A DNA stretch of 64,000 nt from Panorpa germanica. Its lineage: Eukaryota; Arthropoda; Insecta; Mecoptera; Panorpidae. The DNA is taken from NCBI GenBank assembly GCA_963678705.1, contig OY783218.1:3854152-3918151 (forward strand), written 5' to 3'. Both the position numbers and the translations under genes were made by a program. The notes under the pieces are model-generated. The model did no database searches. It saw only the letters and a list, made by a program, of their open reading frames with translations, and was not told where the DNA came from. Below are positions 1 through 11,751 of this stretch, piece after piece. Position 1 is the stretch's first letter. Every line of letters starts with the position of its first letter.

Positions 1-190
1 TGCCGAACGGTTGATTGAATTTTTTGCAATATTTCTTTTCCTAAAAGAAGAGGATTAGTTTTAATTTTATGTAATATTACATATATGTAATATATTGTGT
101 AACATATTCGTATTCCTGATTGCATTTGCCGATTGTCAGAGTCCTACACTTTTCATTTACCACTACAAGAGCGAAAACGTTCGTCTTCGT
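1..190. other. No gene seen at left edge
   Basis: AT-rich sequence with no supported exon. It presumably belongs to an intron or downstream part of the minus-strand SEC14-domain gene, whose last visible donor is at 1450-1449. Confidence 0.4.
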
Positions 191-1132
191 CAGTGGCGTA
201 GCTAGGTAACCAAAGGCCCCGGTTCAAAAAGAAACTGGGGCCCTAACTAAACTGTTTAGGTTTTATCAAGTCAAAATATATATATATGAATGCCACAGCA
301 AACTTACTTACTATGTGCAAGAGTGTCTTGTGTGATCTTTAGTGATTGCATAGGTTTTACAGGGGAAGACTTGGATTAATAATATTGGTATTAAGCAATA
401 AAAAAAAAATCTAAAGTTTTATGCACAACAGTTTATTGTGCATAAAACATTAATAGTATATTACACACCGAGGGAAGAAAGTAAGACATTTCAACCCGCG
501 TGTAAAACTGACTCCGTTAAAATTGGCAAACACGCGGACTGGAATATCTTACTTTCTTCGCTAGCGTGTATACTATTTTTCACCATATTTGTAACCGAAA
601 TTTTAAATTTCTGCCACTGTTTGGTAGGTTTAAAAGAAATTCATAAAATGTTTCACTCATGTAAATCAGATCTGTTCGATCACGATCATTGTTTGCAAGA
701 CTCAGGAATACGGCCACCGGTTATTACTGCATACCTCACAACAATGCTTAGCTGGTCTACCTTCGATAAATTTAAACTGTTCTTTTTATAAAATGAAATA
801 GAAACTGTGATTTCTTATAAGCCTCAATGTTAAATTAAAAAATTCAAAGTTCAATATCTTTTTACTGGTTCCCTGCAGTTTTTCTAAAATTTAACGAGAT
901 CATTATCTTATTATAATCTACTAATATGCCAAATTTTAGAAAATATTAAACGGTAACTCTCTGAACGACAGTACTACCTTAAAGTCGTGTTGCACCCTAT
1001 TTCATTTACATTCCAAAGGTGGGACAATTTTTAGCTAGTACAATACGAGGTTTGCTCGTCAGGGTCCGAGGGCCCCCTGAGCTTGAGGGCACCGGTGCCC
1101 AGCACCGACTGGCCCATACCTAGCTACGCCAG
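191..1132. mobile_element. Non-autonomous hAT-like DNA transposon
   Basis: The left end reads CAGTGGCGTAGCTAGG and the right end is its inverse, CCTAGCTACGCCAG, about 940 bp apart. The same 10 bases, TCGTCTTCGT, lie immediately outside both ends (181-190 and 1133-1142). This fits the 8-bp-class target duplication and CAGNGGCG termini of hAT elements, with slight erosion of the right end. The interior has no recognisable transposase; the 117-codon frame at 438-791 resembles nothing I know. It sits in the region of the SEC14-domain gene, left of its last visible exon. Confidence 0.65.
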
Positions 1133-1450
1133 TCGTCTTCGTGTATGGACACAGGAATATTTTCCCTGTTAACACGTACTATGTGAACGTATACGTATAC
1201 ATAAATGGCGTTTCAACCGCTGTTTTATGCAATACGTGTGTTTTCAGCAAAAAAAGACATGATTTCTATGTCGACAAACTCTCAACATTCTTGACGTGTT
1301 CAAAGACGCTTAAGACGTTTAAGAATGTCGTCATTCGTCAATCTTCAGTTCTCAAGTTCCACGATTCCCCGGTTTCCATTCGCTTACGATAGCTATAGAC
1401 CTAGTCTAATACTCGCGCTAGTAGATTACTAATGTGGATTTCTTACTCAC

Positions 1451-4400
1451 CGTCGTGAACAACTTTTTGTACCAGTAATCTTGTGGTTTCACTTTTCTCC
1501 ATATTTATATTCAACACGAGTGGAACATAATTTGCCCGTATGGATTTCGAGTCCAACAAATGAATTCGGAGATTATCTAATTCTCTTATTGCTACAGCTG
1601 CATTTTGTATGAACTCTTCTACATGCTGAAATTTAATAAGAGTATATGAGCATATAAAAATTAAACAAAGGACAACTAAATATTTAATTCAGGAAAATGT
1701 GCTGGTGAATGCAGTTGTTCTTTGTGTCACCTGTTCGTTGGCGAGTTAAATGGGCTTGTGTCCTCATTTCTTAGTGGTCGATTTTTCAATTGTTGATTGA
1801 AATTGATGTTAATAAATGTGTATTGGCGTGTCTATTTTATTAAATATCTAAATATTGACGGAGGTATAGCAATTAAAAGTTTTAATTGTAGTTTTAGCGC
1901 TAGATATGGTCGGCCATATTTGTATGACGTGAAATGCATTTTAACGTCAGTTATTTTTTGAGTAGATTAGTGCTGTGGTAATGTTCTGTAGCTGTTGGTA
2001 GTCACATAATCAAGTCAAGTCAAAGAATAATAAGTTTTTATTTTATTTAACCCTGTTTATTGTTCCTTGAAATAGATGTAAATAATATTTGATATTTTGA
2101 TATATAAATACATATAGCAGAGATTTATGAGCTGTAAGGTTCGTAACCTTACACAAGGATTGTGATGTCATATGCACTTGGAATGTCTACAACGTTGAAT
2201 CCCTTTAATAATTAAAGAGACAAAATGACTTTTTTAATTGTTAATATCTCCTAACATATAAGGAGTTATTAAAAAGTAATTGAACATTTGAGGTTCTAGT
2301 AACCCACTTTATCAATATATAGTACACTTTTATAGAAATTAAGACATAGGACACAAGCCCATTGAAAGTATTTTTGATGATGATTAACGAGAAATGCAAA
2401 AATTATAAATAAATAAAATACGAAGACGACATATTAATAATGATAAACTATTAGATTAGTGTCTTAAAAGATATATATGCAAGGATTCAAGTGGGTTTTC
2501 TAAAACACGAGGCGCGAGATTCAAATACATATATTGTAATAAATTGTTTTACTTGGGTTGTTGCGCGAGGGTGCGACGCCCCTGCTTACCACCCCCTAAG
2601 TCCGCCTCTGAGTGAATGGATGAATACATAATGGTGCTGCAAGATTTCATCCTTCATAAGTTTCTGTTTAATAGTGACAGTGATGAAAGAGTTTTTATTT
2701 AAAAATAACCGAATCAAAAACGAATTCTTTCCTACTTGGAGAAAATTGCTAAATTTTTAAAGAGCTTTTAAGCATCTGGTGCAACATTAGCTTGATAAAC
2801 ACAGAGAAAATAAATAACAAAATGATAAACGACTAATACCGTGGAAAATTCTAAGATTCTGTGTTAAAATCAAAAGATAAAAATGATTTTTTCAATGTCA
2901 AATAACGAAATAATTAAAGATTAAATAAATTAATTAACACAATTTCACGTTGTTTAAAATTGATAACCGGATTTGTTTATCTTTCAATTATATTTTTGTA
3001 TTTTAACCTGTGTTCTGTTTTAATCTGAATTAAAAATCAAACTCAAAAATTAATCAAAGCACTCACACAGTACTAATAATCTATTGCTGATGCATCGCTA
3101 GATAATTTCTTCGTTGATATAGATCCAACTTCAAGGCTAAATGGACACGTCCGTTGCGTTATAATGCATTGGCGTAGAGATATGGTTTCAAATATTCATA
3201 GAATAACACGTTCAAAAATGATTAAATGAAAGGAGGCCGTTCTTCTAATAAATAGATACGGTTATGTCACTGGCCGTATGCTAAACTTAATGTTAAATGT
3301 CTATGCCCAGTAAACATTTTGGAGTAAATTCTACTTCATTTCTATTACTTATCATGAGTTTTTTGTCTGGAACGCGTTTGTTTTTTATTCAGTCGTTCAT
3401 AGGAAAGGCCCTATTTATGAGCTACAGAGATCGCAACGACGGCTCACTGCTGAATAAAAGCGACTCCGGTTTATGATTTATGACCGGAGTTATAAATTAT
3501 AATTTATGCTCTGCTGTGATTGGTCAGTGAAATTACATTAAAATTAAGCGGGAAGTTTAAACAAAGTATTTATTTTAAAAAATAAAATCGATTTTTATTA
3601 GAAAACAAATTTATAATAAAAAAAAATTCTAACAACGAACACAAAATCTGTGACAGGTAGGGAATCAATTTGAACTAAAAGCGACTTTTGTGTACCACTT
3701 TTGAACTATTAACGAACTTGCTAAAACTACATATATCAGATTTTATTTCACAAAATCTTGACAGGTAGGGAATAAATTTGAACTACAATTAGTTTCTGTG
3801 TTGTTGCTTCGAACTTGTAAAGCGTTAGAATTGAAATGTACGAGTGACTCGAACTTCAACAAGCCATTCTATTTCACTAAATGTTTACTGGGTATGGTAG
3901 ATCGCAGTATAAATAATTTTAATAAAAAATACATTAAGTACTAATTTATAGTCCTGCAGAATTATGACCATTATAATTTTTACAATAGATTTTTGTCGTA
4001 AAACACTGGAACTATACAACCTTAGTAATTTTTCACAGTGTGGTTACAAATTGCTAAGACCTTTTTAGACCCGTACATCTATTGCACCGCTACTGAACTT
4101 TATGTAGTTTTCCATTATCACTCGAACAAAGAACGCGTTATCAATAATTTGGCATAAGATCACAATCAAAATCAAAATTCTTAAAATTGCATTGTATCAG
4201 TACATAAGTTCAATCAAATAACATTATCGTGAATTAGCCTTGAGCACTAATTTTAGATTTTGTTTTTCCTGTATATTGTGTTACCAAATTTTTTATCGTG
4301 TTCAACATACACGTGTCGATCTACCAACGCAGCGGTATAATTGATTGCACTTGTAATTTTTGAAGTGGGACGAAGAAGGTTAAAAAATATGTTCAAACAT

Positions 4401-7400
4401 ATTCTTATAATCAAACGTAGCTTAGGTAACAGGTTTTTTATAAAAATTAAATAAATTTTAAAAATATGTGATGTTGTCAATAGGCAATAGTCGATAGATG
4501 GTACCTACCAATCTGGTTTGTATCCAGTTCGAGTGGTTGTACGAATAACTGCCTCCTAGTTCTTCTGGGAGATATATATCGTCGATGTACTTGAATAACC
4601 TTGAACGTGAAATGTACAAAGGCTGCAAAGACAAATATTAATGTCATTATTTACAATTAAGGAGGTACAGGACGTAAATGTAAATGATGAAAACGTCGTG
4701 AAATTTGGAGGGTCAATACAAATAGTTAAAATACATGCTGTCTCAAAATTTTAGAGACATAGGGTTCATAGTTTTCTTTTTATACATGATAAAAAATAGT
4801 CACTTTCCATACAAATAATAATTTTTAGCTCAATTTCACCACATAATATAACTTTAAACTATAAAAAAATGGTGACACGGATTTCAAAAACTAAGTGTAT
4901 ATAAAAAAATCTTTTCTGTAACTATTGCAAAAAGGAAAAATTATCAAAAGGATACCTATTTACGAAAATATTTAAATAAAACCAGTAAGAAACAGTACAT
5001 GTAGGTTATAAGCCAGCAACGTTGCAAATGCCAATTTGAGCGGGAAAATCAAAATCGGAATAAATGTTATATAAAATATAACAATTTATTGGTCAAAGAA
5101 CCAAATCACGCATGCGTCAACACACGTAAATTTGCAGTGTTGCAAAATTTATTATTCCTTTTTCAAAATATTTAATTTGAATTAATATAAATTTGATATA
5201 AATTATAGGTAATTTTTCATTTATTAAACTATTATATGCATAAAAAATTATTTTAACTAGCAAATAGCAGTTTAATAGGGAATTGAAAAATTCAATTTCA
5301 AAGGTACAGTCCCAATATTTGCTCGTTCCTCATGTACTTCGTATTTAGCATTTCGCATTACCGAGAAATAAACTTTTTGCATTGACGGTACGTCCTGTAC
5401 CTCCTTAAGTAGAAATTGTTTTCTAAAAATGATTTTATTTTATTGCTATTAAAATCATTCTAAATCTTACTAAACCTTATTGACTTTATCAATAAAACTA
5501 ATTCAATCTCTATATTTTAAATACACATACTCGTATTTATAGGCTATAAATTATGTATTGCAAATGTTTAGAAATAAATTTATTGTTTTAAGTGCTAATA
5601 ACTATTGTTAATAGAAAGTTGATGCACTCAAATAAATATAAAAAAATTCCTTTATTTATTTGCTCTTCAGAATTGCCTTATAGATAATCTGAAATGACTT
5701 TTTACCTTTTCATGCTATCTTTAATTTTCAAGAATTAAATTTAAACCCTAGTAAGAAAATGTAAAGCATTATAACACTTGAATTAGCTAGTAGTAAGCTA
5801 ACAAGTATCAAATTTACATTGCAAGACAATTTCTATATGAGAAGTAGAAAGTGAATCTTAGAGAAACCTTGTGACAGGCTAGGAAGCCGTGCGGTGTTTA
5901 TTAAAAATTACAAAATTTCGAAAATTTTATTGAAAGAAACTAAGACATGGGAGCGTTGATGTAAAACACACTAGTACATACCTCTCCATCCCTGTGTGCT
6001 TTCGCACAATTTTCAACTCTTCTCTTATCCCAGAATGCATCTGACCTTAGCACAATGAGACAGGCCATGTGATGACCTAGAACCTTCGTCACTTGGCGGA
6101 TACAGGCCCGCGCTAATCTCCAAGAGCCACGCCGGGCGTCTACCAAAGCTACCAGACCGCTTCTTTTGGAATCGTCACTGCAAGAATGAGGAAGAGAAAC
6201 ACTTTGGATTACATTACGAATAATTATTGATGAAATCTGTTGTTTATAACTAACACAACATCTATTTCTAACTGCTACATCTATTTCTATTTAATTTAAA
6301 TTTATTTGTGCATTTCTTGCACTTACAAGATGATTCTACTTGCAAAACTCAGTAACTAATATATATACGGAATACAATATTGTGTTGCATTGAATATTAT
6401 TCTAGCAGCAACCTTACGCTTAGCTTACGAGACTTGTATACCAAGCTATAAGGAATAGCTGGGTGGTAGGAGATTTGGGTCTAACAAGAGGTCACTGAAA
6501 CAAACGCCAATTTTGCGGCTATTATTTGAAAAGAATAGAAACATTGGACTGAAACACTATACTAAATGTATCGAGCTTAATGTTAGGGTTTCACACGAGA
6601 CGAGATAAAGTTTCAAAAATCTCGCCTCGTTCGGTGTAATGTAATAATACGGACAATATGTTACGTATGGAATATTTTAACAAAATTTCTTTAAATCTTA
6701 AATGAAGTGGTTCACCTTGTTTTACAGTGCACATGTAAATTTCTAACACATTTAAAATCATTTTATTATATTATAGATTATAGATCATTTTATTATCTAT
6801 AAAAAGATCTGTACAAATTTTTTGTGAAAGTTATAGCTTACATAATGAACAGAAAAATCGTATTTCACCCTTATTTTCAAAATGAGCCTTCCACCTCGCA
6901 AATTCAAGTTTTGCATAATGTGTGATTACAACAAATATGCTGCCTATCCAAATCCACGGTTCCCTCGTTTTATCAACAGATCTAAAGGACTATACTCTTA
7001 TACATTTAAAAAAGAATTCATGAAATTTGTTTCGTCGTAAGTGCGAAAAATGCAAAAGATTAGACCACAAAAAAGTACATAGTTCACAAGAGCAACCTGC
7101 AGATAGATAAATAACGTCATACGACAGATAAGACACGGGTATATAAAGTGCCCCAAATATTGGAAGAGCACCATTCGTTGTTCGTTGATCAACATCAAGG
7201 AAAACAAATTGCATCAAGGTAAGCAACCATTGTTTGTTACTATTATTACATAACATTAACAGTATTACACATGGCTTATGGTTCAACATAACCCAGTTCG
7301 TTCATTTGTTGGTTAAGACTTGGGTTCGAATTCTGAATTGGAGTCGAGATCAATTATTTCTAATATTGTAACGTAGTTATTTGTAGTTTATCAAAAGGTA

Positions 7401-10400
7401 ATTGGAAATATTGATAATAATGACATTTGATGTTGTGTTGGCAGATGAAAGTGTGTTTACTTCTCCTCGCTGTCCTCGGAGTGTCCTACGGTGCTGCCGT
7501 TCCGGCTCCTGGATCCCGTACACTCAGAGACGACGTGGATGAACTCCTTACGTACATTGATGTTCCCGCAATCAGAGAACTAGCACGCGACTTTTATGAA
7601 AACAGTGAAGATGGCCAAAAAATTGCTGCCTATGTTGAAGGCCCAGAGTTCCACAAAGTTATCGATGTTATCCGCGGCTATGAACAGATTCGTGAGTTTG
7701 TTCGCCACCTTGAATCTAAAAATATCAACGCTATTGCTTTCTTGAACTTCTTTGCTGAGTTGATTGGATACAAACCAACTGAAACCTCTTTCGCGCAAGC
7801 CAAGTCAACTACATGGCGCGAATTCATTGCTGCAGTTCTGGAGTACGTTCAAAAAGACAATATTATTTCAGCCTTTTTCAGATTTTTAGAGGAATCTCCT
7901 GAATTCAAAGAATTGTTCGAGATTGTCAAAGGCTCACAAGATACCTGGAAATCTATTATGGCTGAACCAGCTGTCATCAATTTTGGAGCTAAATGTAGGG
8001 AGTTTGGTGTCGATCTTGACCTAATTTATGAAAAAGTCAAAGGATTCTTCGGATGGGATTAAGTTTACCTTACTTCAACTAACATTTCAGAAAATCGAAG
8101 CAATTCATAATGCTATTGATTTTTTACTTTGACTTTCTCTCCAGAACACAATTCCTTTGTTTTTACAACATTCATGCAATGTAAATATTATTTCCAATAT
8201 ATAAATATAAATCTGTTCAAATTTTAATACTTCTTTCATTTTATTATTATTATTCCAATGTTGAATGAAAACACCTTCTTATGAAGGACGGTATGAAGTA
8301 GATTTTACAGGTACATGCTGCGTATGAAGGATTACTTACCTGTACATCCTATACGAATTCCTACAACGCTACAAAGGTATTACGGTGCCTGCTTTTGTTC
8401 AAAACGTTTTATGTTACAAAATTGGCAATATTTTTGATTAATAGATTCTTTATTAAGTTTTATGCGTATCCAGTCTTTTAAAAATATTGTTTAAATTCAC
8501 ATATTGAATATTGATGACAATTAATATAAATAAAATATTTTGTTATTAATGTTGCAACGTTAATTTGCGTTAATTTGTGAATTTACTAGTCACCGCGCCG
8601 CAGTCGGTAAATGGATGTAACAAAGATTATAATAAAAATAATCCTATGATTCGAAAGTAAAAGTGAAGTTGGTTAAGAGTGCAAGGTGATGAAGGCAAAC
8701 GAAAAACACTTTAAAGACAACCATCTTCTTTCTTATATATAAAAATTCAGCCTGCGTATTTTTGTGCTCGAAGAGTAATCAAAAGCACGTGTTTTCAGAA
8801 ATTGAATTCATTTCTTTCCAGTTTATCGTCGTTTGTGTTTATGTGTGTATCTTTTATTTACTTTCTCATTCATTTCATATTAGACTGAGCCACAGCAGAG
8901 CGCGAACTGATTTTGCTGGTATTCATATAACTTCTTTTGAGTGGCCGAGAATCCGGGTGTTAACTCAAAGCAAATATTAAATAATTTGAGGTATTCTAAA
9001 CTGTTTATTATTCTAATCTTTTTAACAACTACAAAATCACTAGAACCCGCTAAATTCAAACCTCGAATATTTTATACACTATAGAGCAATAACATTTTAA
9101 TACTTCCAAAATTAATTGTAATCCGGTCAATTTAAACATAAAAATAGTGGTCAAATAACAAAAATTCCCGAAGAGTCAAATATTGGTGGAGAGCTGGGGT
9201 TTACCATTACAAATAAAGTTTTAAAAAACCCCATCGATTCTATGTGTGCTTCAAAAGTTATTCGGGGTCAAAGGTCAAAATTTTAGGTTTTTTGGATTTT
9301 TCTCGAAAACGGTAGGTTTTATCAAAAAAAAACCTCAAACCAAAGTTAGATCTTAAAGTTGTCTACAGAAATGGTTCTTATGATTTTTTTCCTAAGGGAT
9401 GGGGATTTTTAAAACTTTATTTGTAATGATAAACCATAGCTCTCCAGCAATATTTGGCTCTCCGGGAATTTTTGTTATTTTAAATGTCTATATTGAGCGG
9501 GGTATTGTACGAGAAAGTCATAATACAATAATATAAAGCTAATGTTGTTATATAACATTCTTATAAGAGTGGTACATTTTGTTACCAATGTTTATTTTAC
9601 TAATCGGTAAGATAAATTTTTTAATTAAAATTGTTGCCAATTTATTAGGAAAAGGTTGTTTTATACTGTGTGTTTTGTTGTAGATGTTTAGTTTGAAGAA
9701 ATTCCTTTTCTGATTCTGAACTTGGTTGGCTTAGGTTTTAGTAAGTGACTTTAGCACTGGCTTATATTTTAACACACTTATATTAAACACAATTGAATAA
9801 TAGAATACATATAAAGTACAAAAGATGATTTTTCTTAATTTAATTTAGTTTGTTCTTATTGTGTTGTGTTATAACAAAAGAACAAATCTAAACAAATACT
9901 TAACAACAATTCATAAAAGAATTAACAAATAATCAAGTAAATTAAATATTTAATTTAAAACTAAAGAATACAAAATATATCAAATTAGGGCGGGATTTTG
10001 TTTTACCACTGGGACTGAAAATGGTTTTCAAATTCGGTTAACAAAAAACCATAATTGGGGTTTTCCGGATAGAATTCATGCAATGATTCTTAAAATTGCA
10101 CTGGAAATAAATGTATATAGTTATCTTTATTAATTAACGTAGTTATTATTATTGTTTTAGAATTATTACTTGAATTTGAAACACTAAAAATACAATTATT
10201 CTCTTATATCTAATCTTATTTTTATTGGTTTGAAAATAGAGCACTAGTTTATATACTGTAAAGAACCGTGGTACCGTAAAGAAACTAAGTACGTTAGTTT
10301 TCAGAGAGGTAAACTGATCAAAAGAGAGAAATAGTTATCATAATTTTGTGGTCCTCATTTACTGAGTGCTAGACTAAATCTGAGGTATTCTTTACCTGTC

Positions 10401-11668
10401 TAGCCTATATAAACCTTTTGTAAAAAGGCTTGTAAGTAAGGCAGGTCAAAAATTGTAATGTATTATGCGTAGTTACAACAAAATGCTGCCTACCCAAATC
10501 CACGGTTGCCCTCGTTTTATAAACAGATATCTTATACATTTATGAAAGAATTTATGAAATTTGTTTCATCGTAACTGCGAATATTGGTAAGTCGAGGTGG
10601 TTCTAAATCAAATAGAGGCTATTTATAGATTTTGTAAATTATTACTAGACTTTGTTCAATATTTTTTAGATTATAACACTAAATTAAAAATATCTTGCTT
10701 TAATATAACGGTCAAGGTTAAATTATTGAATTATATTTGTTAATATCCTGGAGCAACAGCAATGCAATCTAAGAAGATTATCAAAAAGATAAAGTACTTG
10801 AGCATTGACCGATAGCGTTATTTCAGTACATTTCATTGATAATATATTAACTACGTGTTAGAAACAATGAAATATTGCTCTCTAGTTAATTCCCAAATTC
10901 TGAAATTAAATTTGACTTAATAAAGTCGAATTATAGGTAAATTTATCTAAGAAATTATCACAAAAGAAAATGTCATGGCTTATAAACCATGTCTTGATTT
11001 CTATAAAACTGTACTCTATATTAATAATCCTTATTTTATTTAAATCATAAAAATATTTTTTTCAGTAAAATTAAAAGTAAAATAAAATTTAATTAAAAAA
11101 TATAAACAATTTTTAAGAATATGGATAATGGTACAGATTTAAAACTTAGGCATGTCCCAATTAAACATCCGCACAATGTGACACAATGCGAAACTAAGTC
11201 GCACTATGCTCTTTAATTGAAACACACCCTTTAACAATTAAAATACTTATTTTGTCTCTTTAATAATTCAAGAGACTCCCTCGTGTGTAAACCCTTTTAG
11301 GGAACAGAGGCATGTTTCACTGGCTCGCCTTTGCCGGTAAACTGCCAGATCCGAACGCTGCTGGAATCTTATGGCATAGGGCATAGGGCATAGGTGAAGC
11401 GCTCTCTGTACTCATGAGAGAGAAATAGCAGTTTGAAATTTCAACTGTTCCTTAAAAGACCCAGTGTACACACGCATGGTTAATACAAAGTAGGGTTATA
11501 CCTCAGCGTTGACAGTATGTAGTTTAAAGCTGCTTCCAGAAATTGCTTTGTCCAAGGTTGTAGCTGCAGGGGTACAGGGATGAGGATTACTGGACGGTTC
11601 TCCTTGTCCCGGCCACCAGGAAGGATTGCAGAATGCACCCGCAACGCATTCAAAACTTCCGGATCCAT
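1451..11668 (-). CDS. SEC14/CRAL-TRIO domain protein, SESTD1/puratrophin type (5' part of gene)
   Basis: Four minus-strand coding exons join in phase: 11668-11502 (ATG; acceptor six bases upstream at 11676-11675), 6177-5982, 4622-4509 and 1625-1451. They give about 217 residues, and the last donor (GTGAGT) shows that the gene continues off the left edge. The product starts MDPEVLNALRV, then has PGGRDKENRP, VDARRGSW, a FWDKRR segment and LPEELGGSYSYNHSNW. These are the landmarks of the CRAL-TRIO domain in SESTD1 and puratrophin-like proteins, which have G(K/R)D near the start, FWDK, and FGG..YDH..W at the end. Such proteins bind phosphoinositides and usually carry spectrin repeats, and some carry a DH-PH module; none of that is visible here. 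The start next to an acceptor implies an upstream noncoding exon. The 5.3-kb intron 6178-11501 contains a G12 gene on the opposite strand. The domain call is firm; the exact orthologue is inferred. Confidence 0.85.
1749..2363 (+). mobile_element. MITE family M1, copy 1 (TIR AATGGGCTTGTGTCCT)
   Basis: A 615-bp element starts AATGGGCTTGTGTCCT and ends with the inverse AGGACACAAGCCCATT. Four other copies in this window share the whole interior, including AATTGTTGATTGAAATTGAT and the block around GGATTGTGATGTCA. No coding capacity is seen, so it is a non-autonomous DNA transposon. No constant target duplication could be recognised by eye. It lies in an intron of the SEC14-domain gene. Confidence 0.85.
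2364..3305. other. Intronic stretch, nothing recognised
   Basis: AT-rich intronic DNA between exon 1625-1451 and exon 4622-4509 of the SEC14-domain gene. No exon, RNA gene or clear element end was found. Confidence 0.4.
3306..3892. mobile_element. MITE family M2, copy 1 (TIR CCCAGTAAACATTT)
   Basis: The element begins CCCAGTAAACATTTTGGAGT and ends AAATGTTTACTGGG. The bases TATG flank both sides (3302-3305 and 3893-3896), a possible target duplication. The inside contains two copies of an approximately 40-base unit with GACAGGTAGGGAAT, at about 3650 and 3760. A shorter relative lies at 27557-27810. No coding frame was seen. Confidence 0.75.
4657..5408 (+). mobile_element. piggyBac-like MITE M3, copy 1 with TTAA ends
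   Basis: TTAA is followed by GGAGGTACAGGACGTA, and 730 bp later the inverse TACGTCCTGTACCTCC is followed by TTAA. A TTAA duplication abutting the inverted repeats is the signature of piggyBac-type insertion. The interior is non-coding. It lies in the intron right of exon 4622-4509 of the SEC14 gene, only 34 bp from that exon. A second, more eroded copy in opposite orientation is at 18407-19139. Confidence 0.8.
5409..5981. other. Intronic stretch, nothing recognised
   Basis: AT-rich DNA between the TTAA element and exon 6177-5982 of the SEC14-domain gene. No further exon or repeat end was identified. Confidence 0.4.
7140..7148 (+). promoter_or_regulatory. TATA box of G12 copy 1
   Basis: TATATAAAG lies about 70-80 bp upstream of the 5'UTR donor (GCATCAAG then GTAAGC at 7219). 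The same box in the same context occurs in all four G12 copies, which supports a strong focused promoter. Transcription probably starts near 7170. Confidence 0.8.
7445..8062 (+). CDS. G12 / insect allergen-related repeat protein, copy 1
   Basis: A secreted protein of 205 aa. The ATG at 7445 directly follows the acceptor TTGGCAG of a 226-bp intron (7219-7444), so a noncoding exon ends at 7218. Residues 1 to about 18 (MKVCLLLLAVLGVSYGA) are a signal peptide, followed by a short AVPAPGSR linker. The rest is alpha-helical with two related halves, each built as ..EF..(hydrophobic)..W/Y..G, typical of the insect allergen-related repeat (G12, Bla g 1, microvillar protein, nitrile-specifier kin). In the known family these are midgut proteins of the brush border and peritrophic space; function beyond lipid binding or diet detoxification is unsettled. 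The gene is nested, antisense, inside an intron of the SEC14-domain gene. Its protein sequence is identical to copy 2. Confidence 0.92.
   Translation: MKVCLLLLAVLGVSYGAAVPAPGSRTLRDDVDELLTYIDVPAIRELARDFYENSEDGQKIAAYVEGPEFHKVIDVIRGYEQIREFVRHLESKNINAIAFLNFFAELIGYKPTETSFAQAKSTTWREFIAAVLEYVQKDNIISAFFRFLEESPEFKELFEIVKGSQDTWKSIMAEPAVINFGAKCREFGVDLDLIYEKVKGFFGWD
8063..8220 (+). other. 3'UTR of G12 copy 1
   Basis: This segment follows the TAA and is nearly identical in all four copies even where copy 4 has diverged in its coding part. It contains ATATAAATATAAAT near 8197-8212, likely a variant poly(A) signal; a canonical AATAAA is not present at that point. Confidence 0.6.
8221..9152. other. Flank of G12 copy 1, nothing else recognised
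   Basis: This is part of the duplicated block, plus a segment unique to it. No exon of the surrounding SEC14-domain gene was found here. Confidence 0.4.
9153..9480. mobile_element. Fold-back MITE with about 75-bp inverted arms
   Basis: The left arm (AAATAACAAAAATTCCCG...) reads toward TTACAAATAAAGTTTTAAAA, and the right arm returns as TTTTAAAACTTTATTTGTAA... ending GGGAATTTTTGTTATTT. The arms are about 75-80 bp with few mismatches, separated by about 170 bp. No coding frame is present. It lies in an intron of the SEC14-domain gene. Confidence 0.75.
9481..10454. other. Intronic stretch, nothing recognised
   Basis: Very AT-rich. No exon, RNA gene or element terminus could be supported. Confidence 0.4.
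10455..10580 (+). repeat. Orphan piece of the G12 upstream flank
   Basis: The stretch around TGCTGCCTACCCAAATCCAC, then CCTCGTTTTAT, then GAAATTTGTTTCATCGTAA, matches 6925-7045 upstream of G12 copy 1 with scattered changes. No promoter or coding exon follows it. It is probably the remnant of another duplicated unit whose gene was lost, or of a sequence repeated before the gene duplications. Confidence 0.65.
10581..11501. other. Intronic stretch with small tandem repeat
   Basis: Nothing gene-like was seen. A short tandem repeat of the unit GGGCATA occurs at about 11371-11392, immediately before the first coding exon of the SEC14-domain gene on the minus strand. Confidence 0.4.
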
Positions 11669-11751
11669 CGCAACCTAAAAATTAAAATGTTTTTAAAAAC
11701 TTAATTATTTATTATAATGTAGTATAGTTCAAAATTTCATTTTCACTATTT

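Larger units (their letters stand above)
7048..9045 (+). repeat. Segmental duplication unit A1 (carries G12 copy 1)
   Basis: From AATGCAAAAGATTAGACCAC onward this block matches 13541-15330 almost base for base: promoter, 5'UTR exon, intron, coding region and 3' flank. Near 8757-8970 it holds about 200 bp absent from the second unit, after which homology resumes at the GAGGTATTC region. The second unit is therefore either deleted or uninserted there. Confidence 0.85.

Noticed and set aside
438-791. 117-codon frame
   Set aside because: Inside the hAT-like element; no transposase or other motif recognised, and it begins with an arbitrary start.
7580-7798. Antisense 72-codon frame repeated in three G12 genes
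   Set aside because: Shadow of the conserved G12 coding sequence; conservation is explained by the sense gene.
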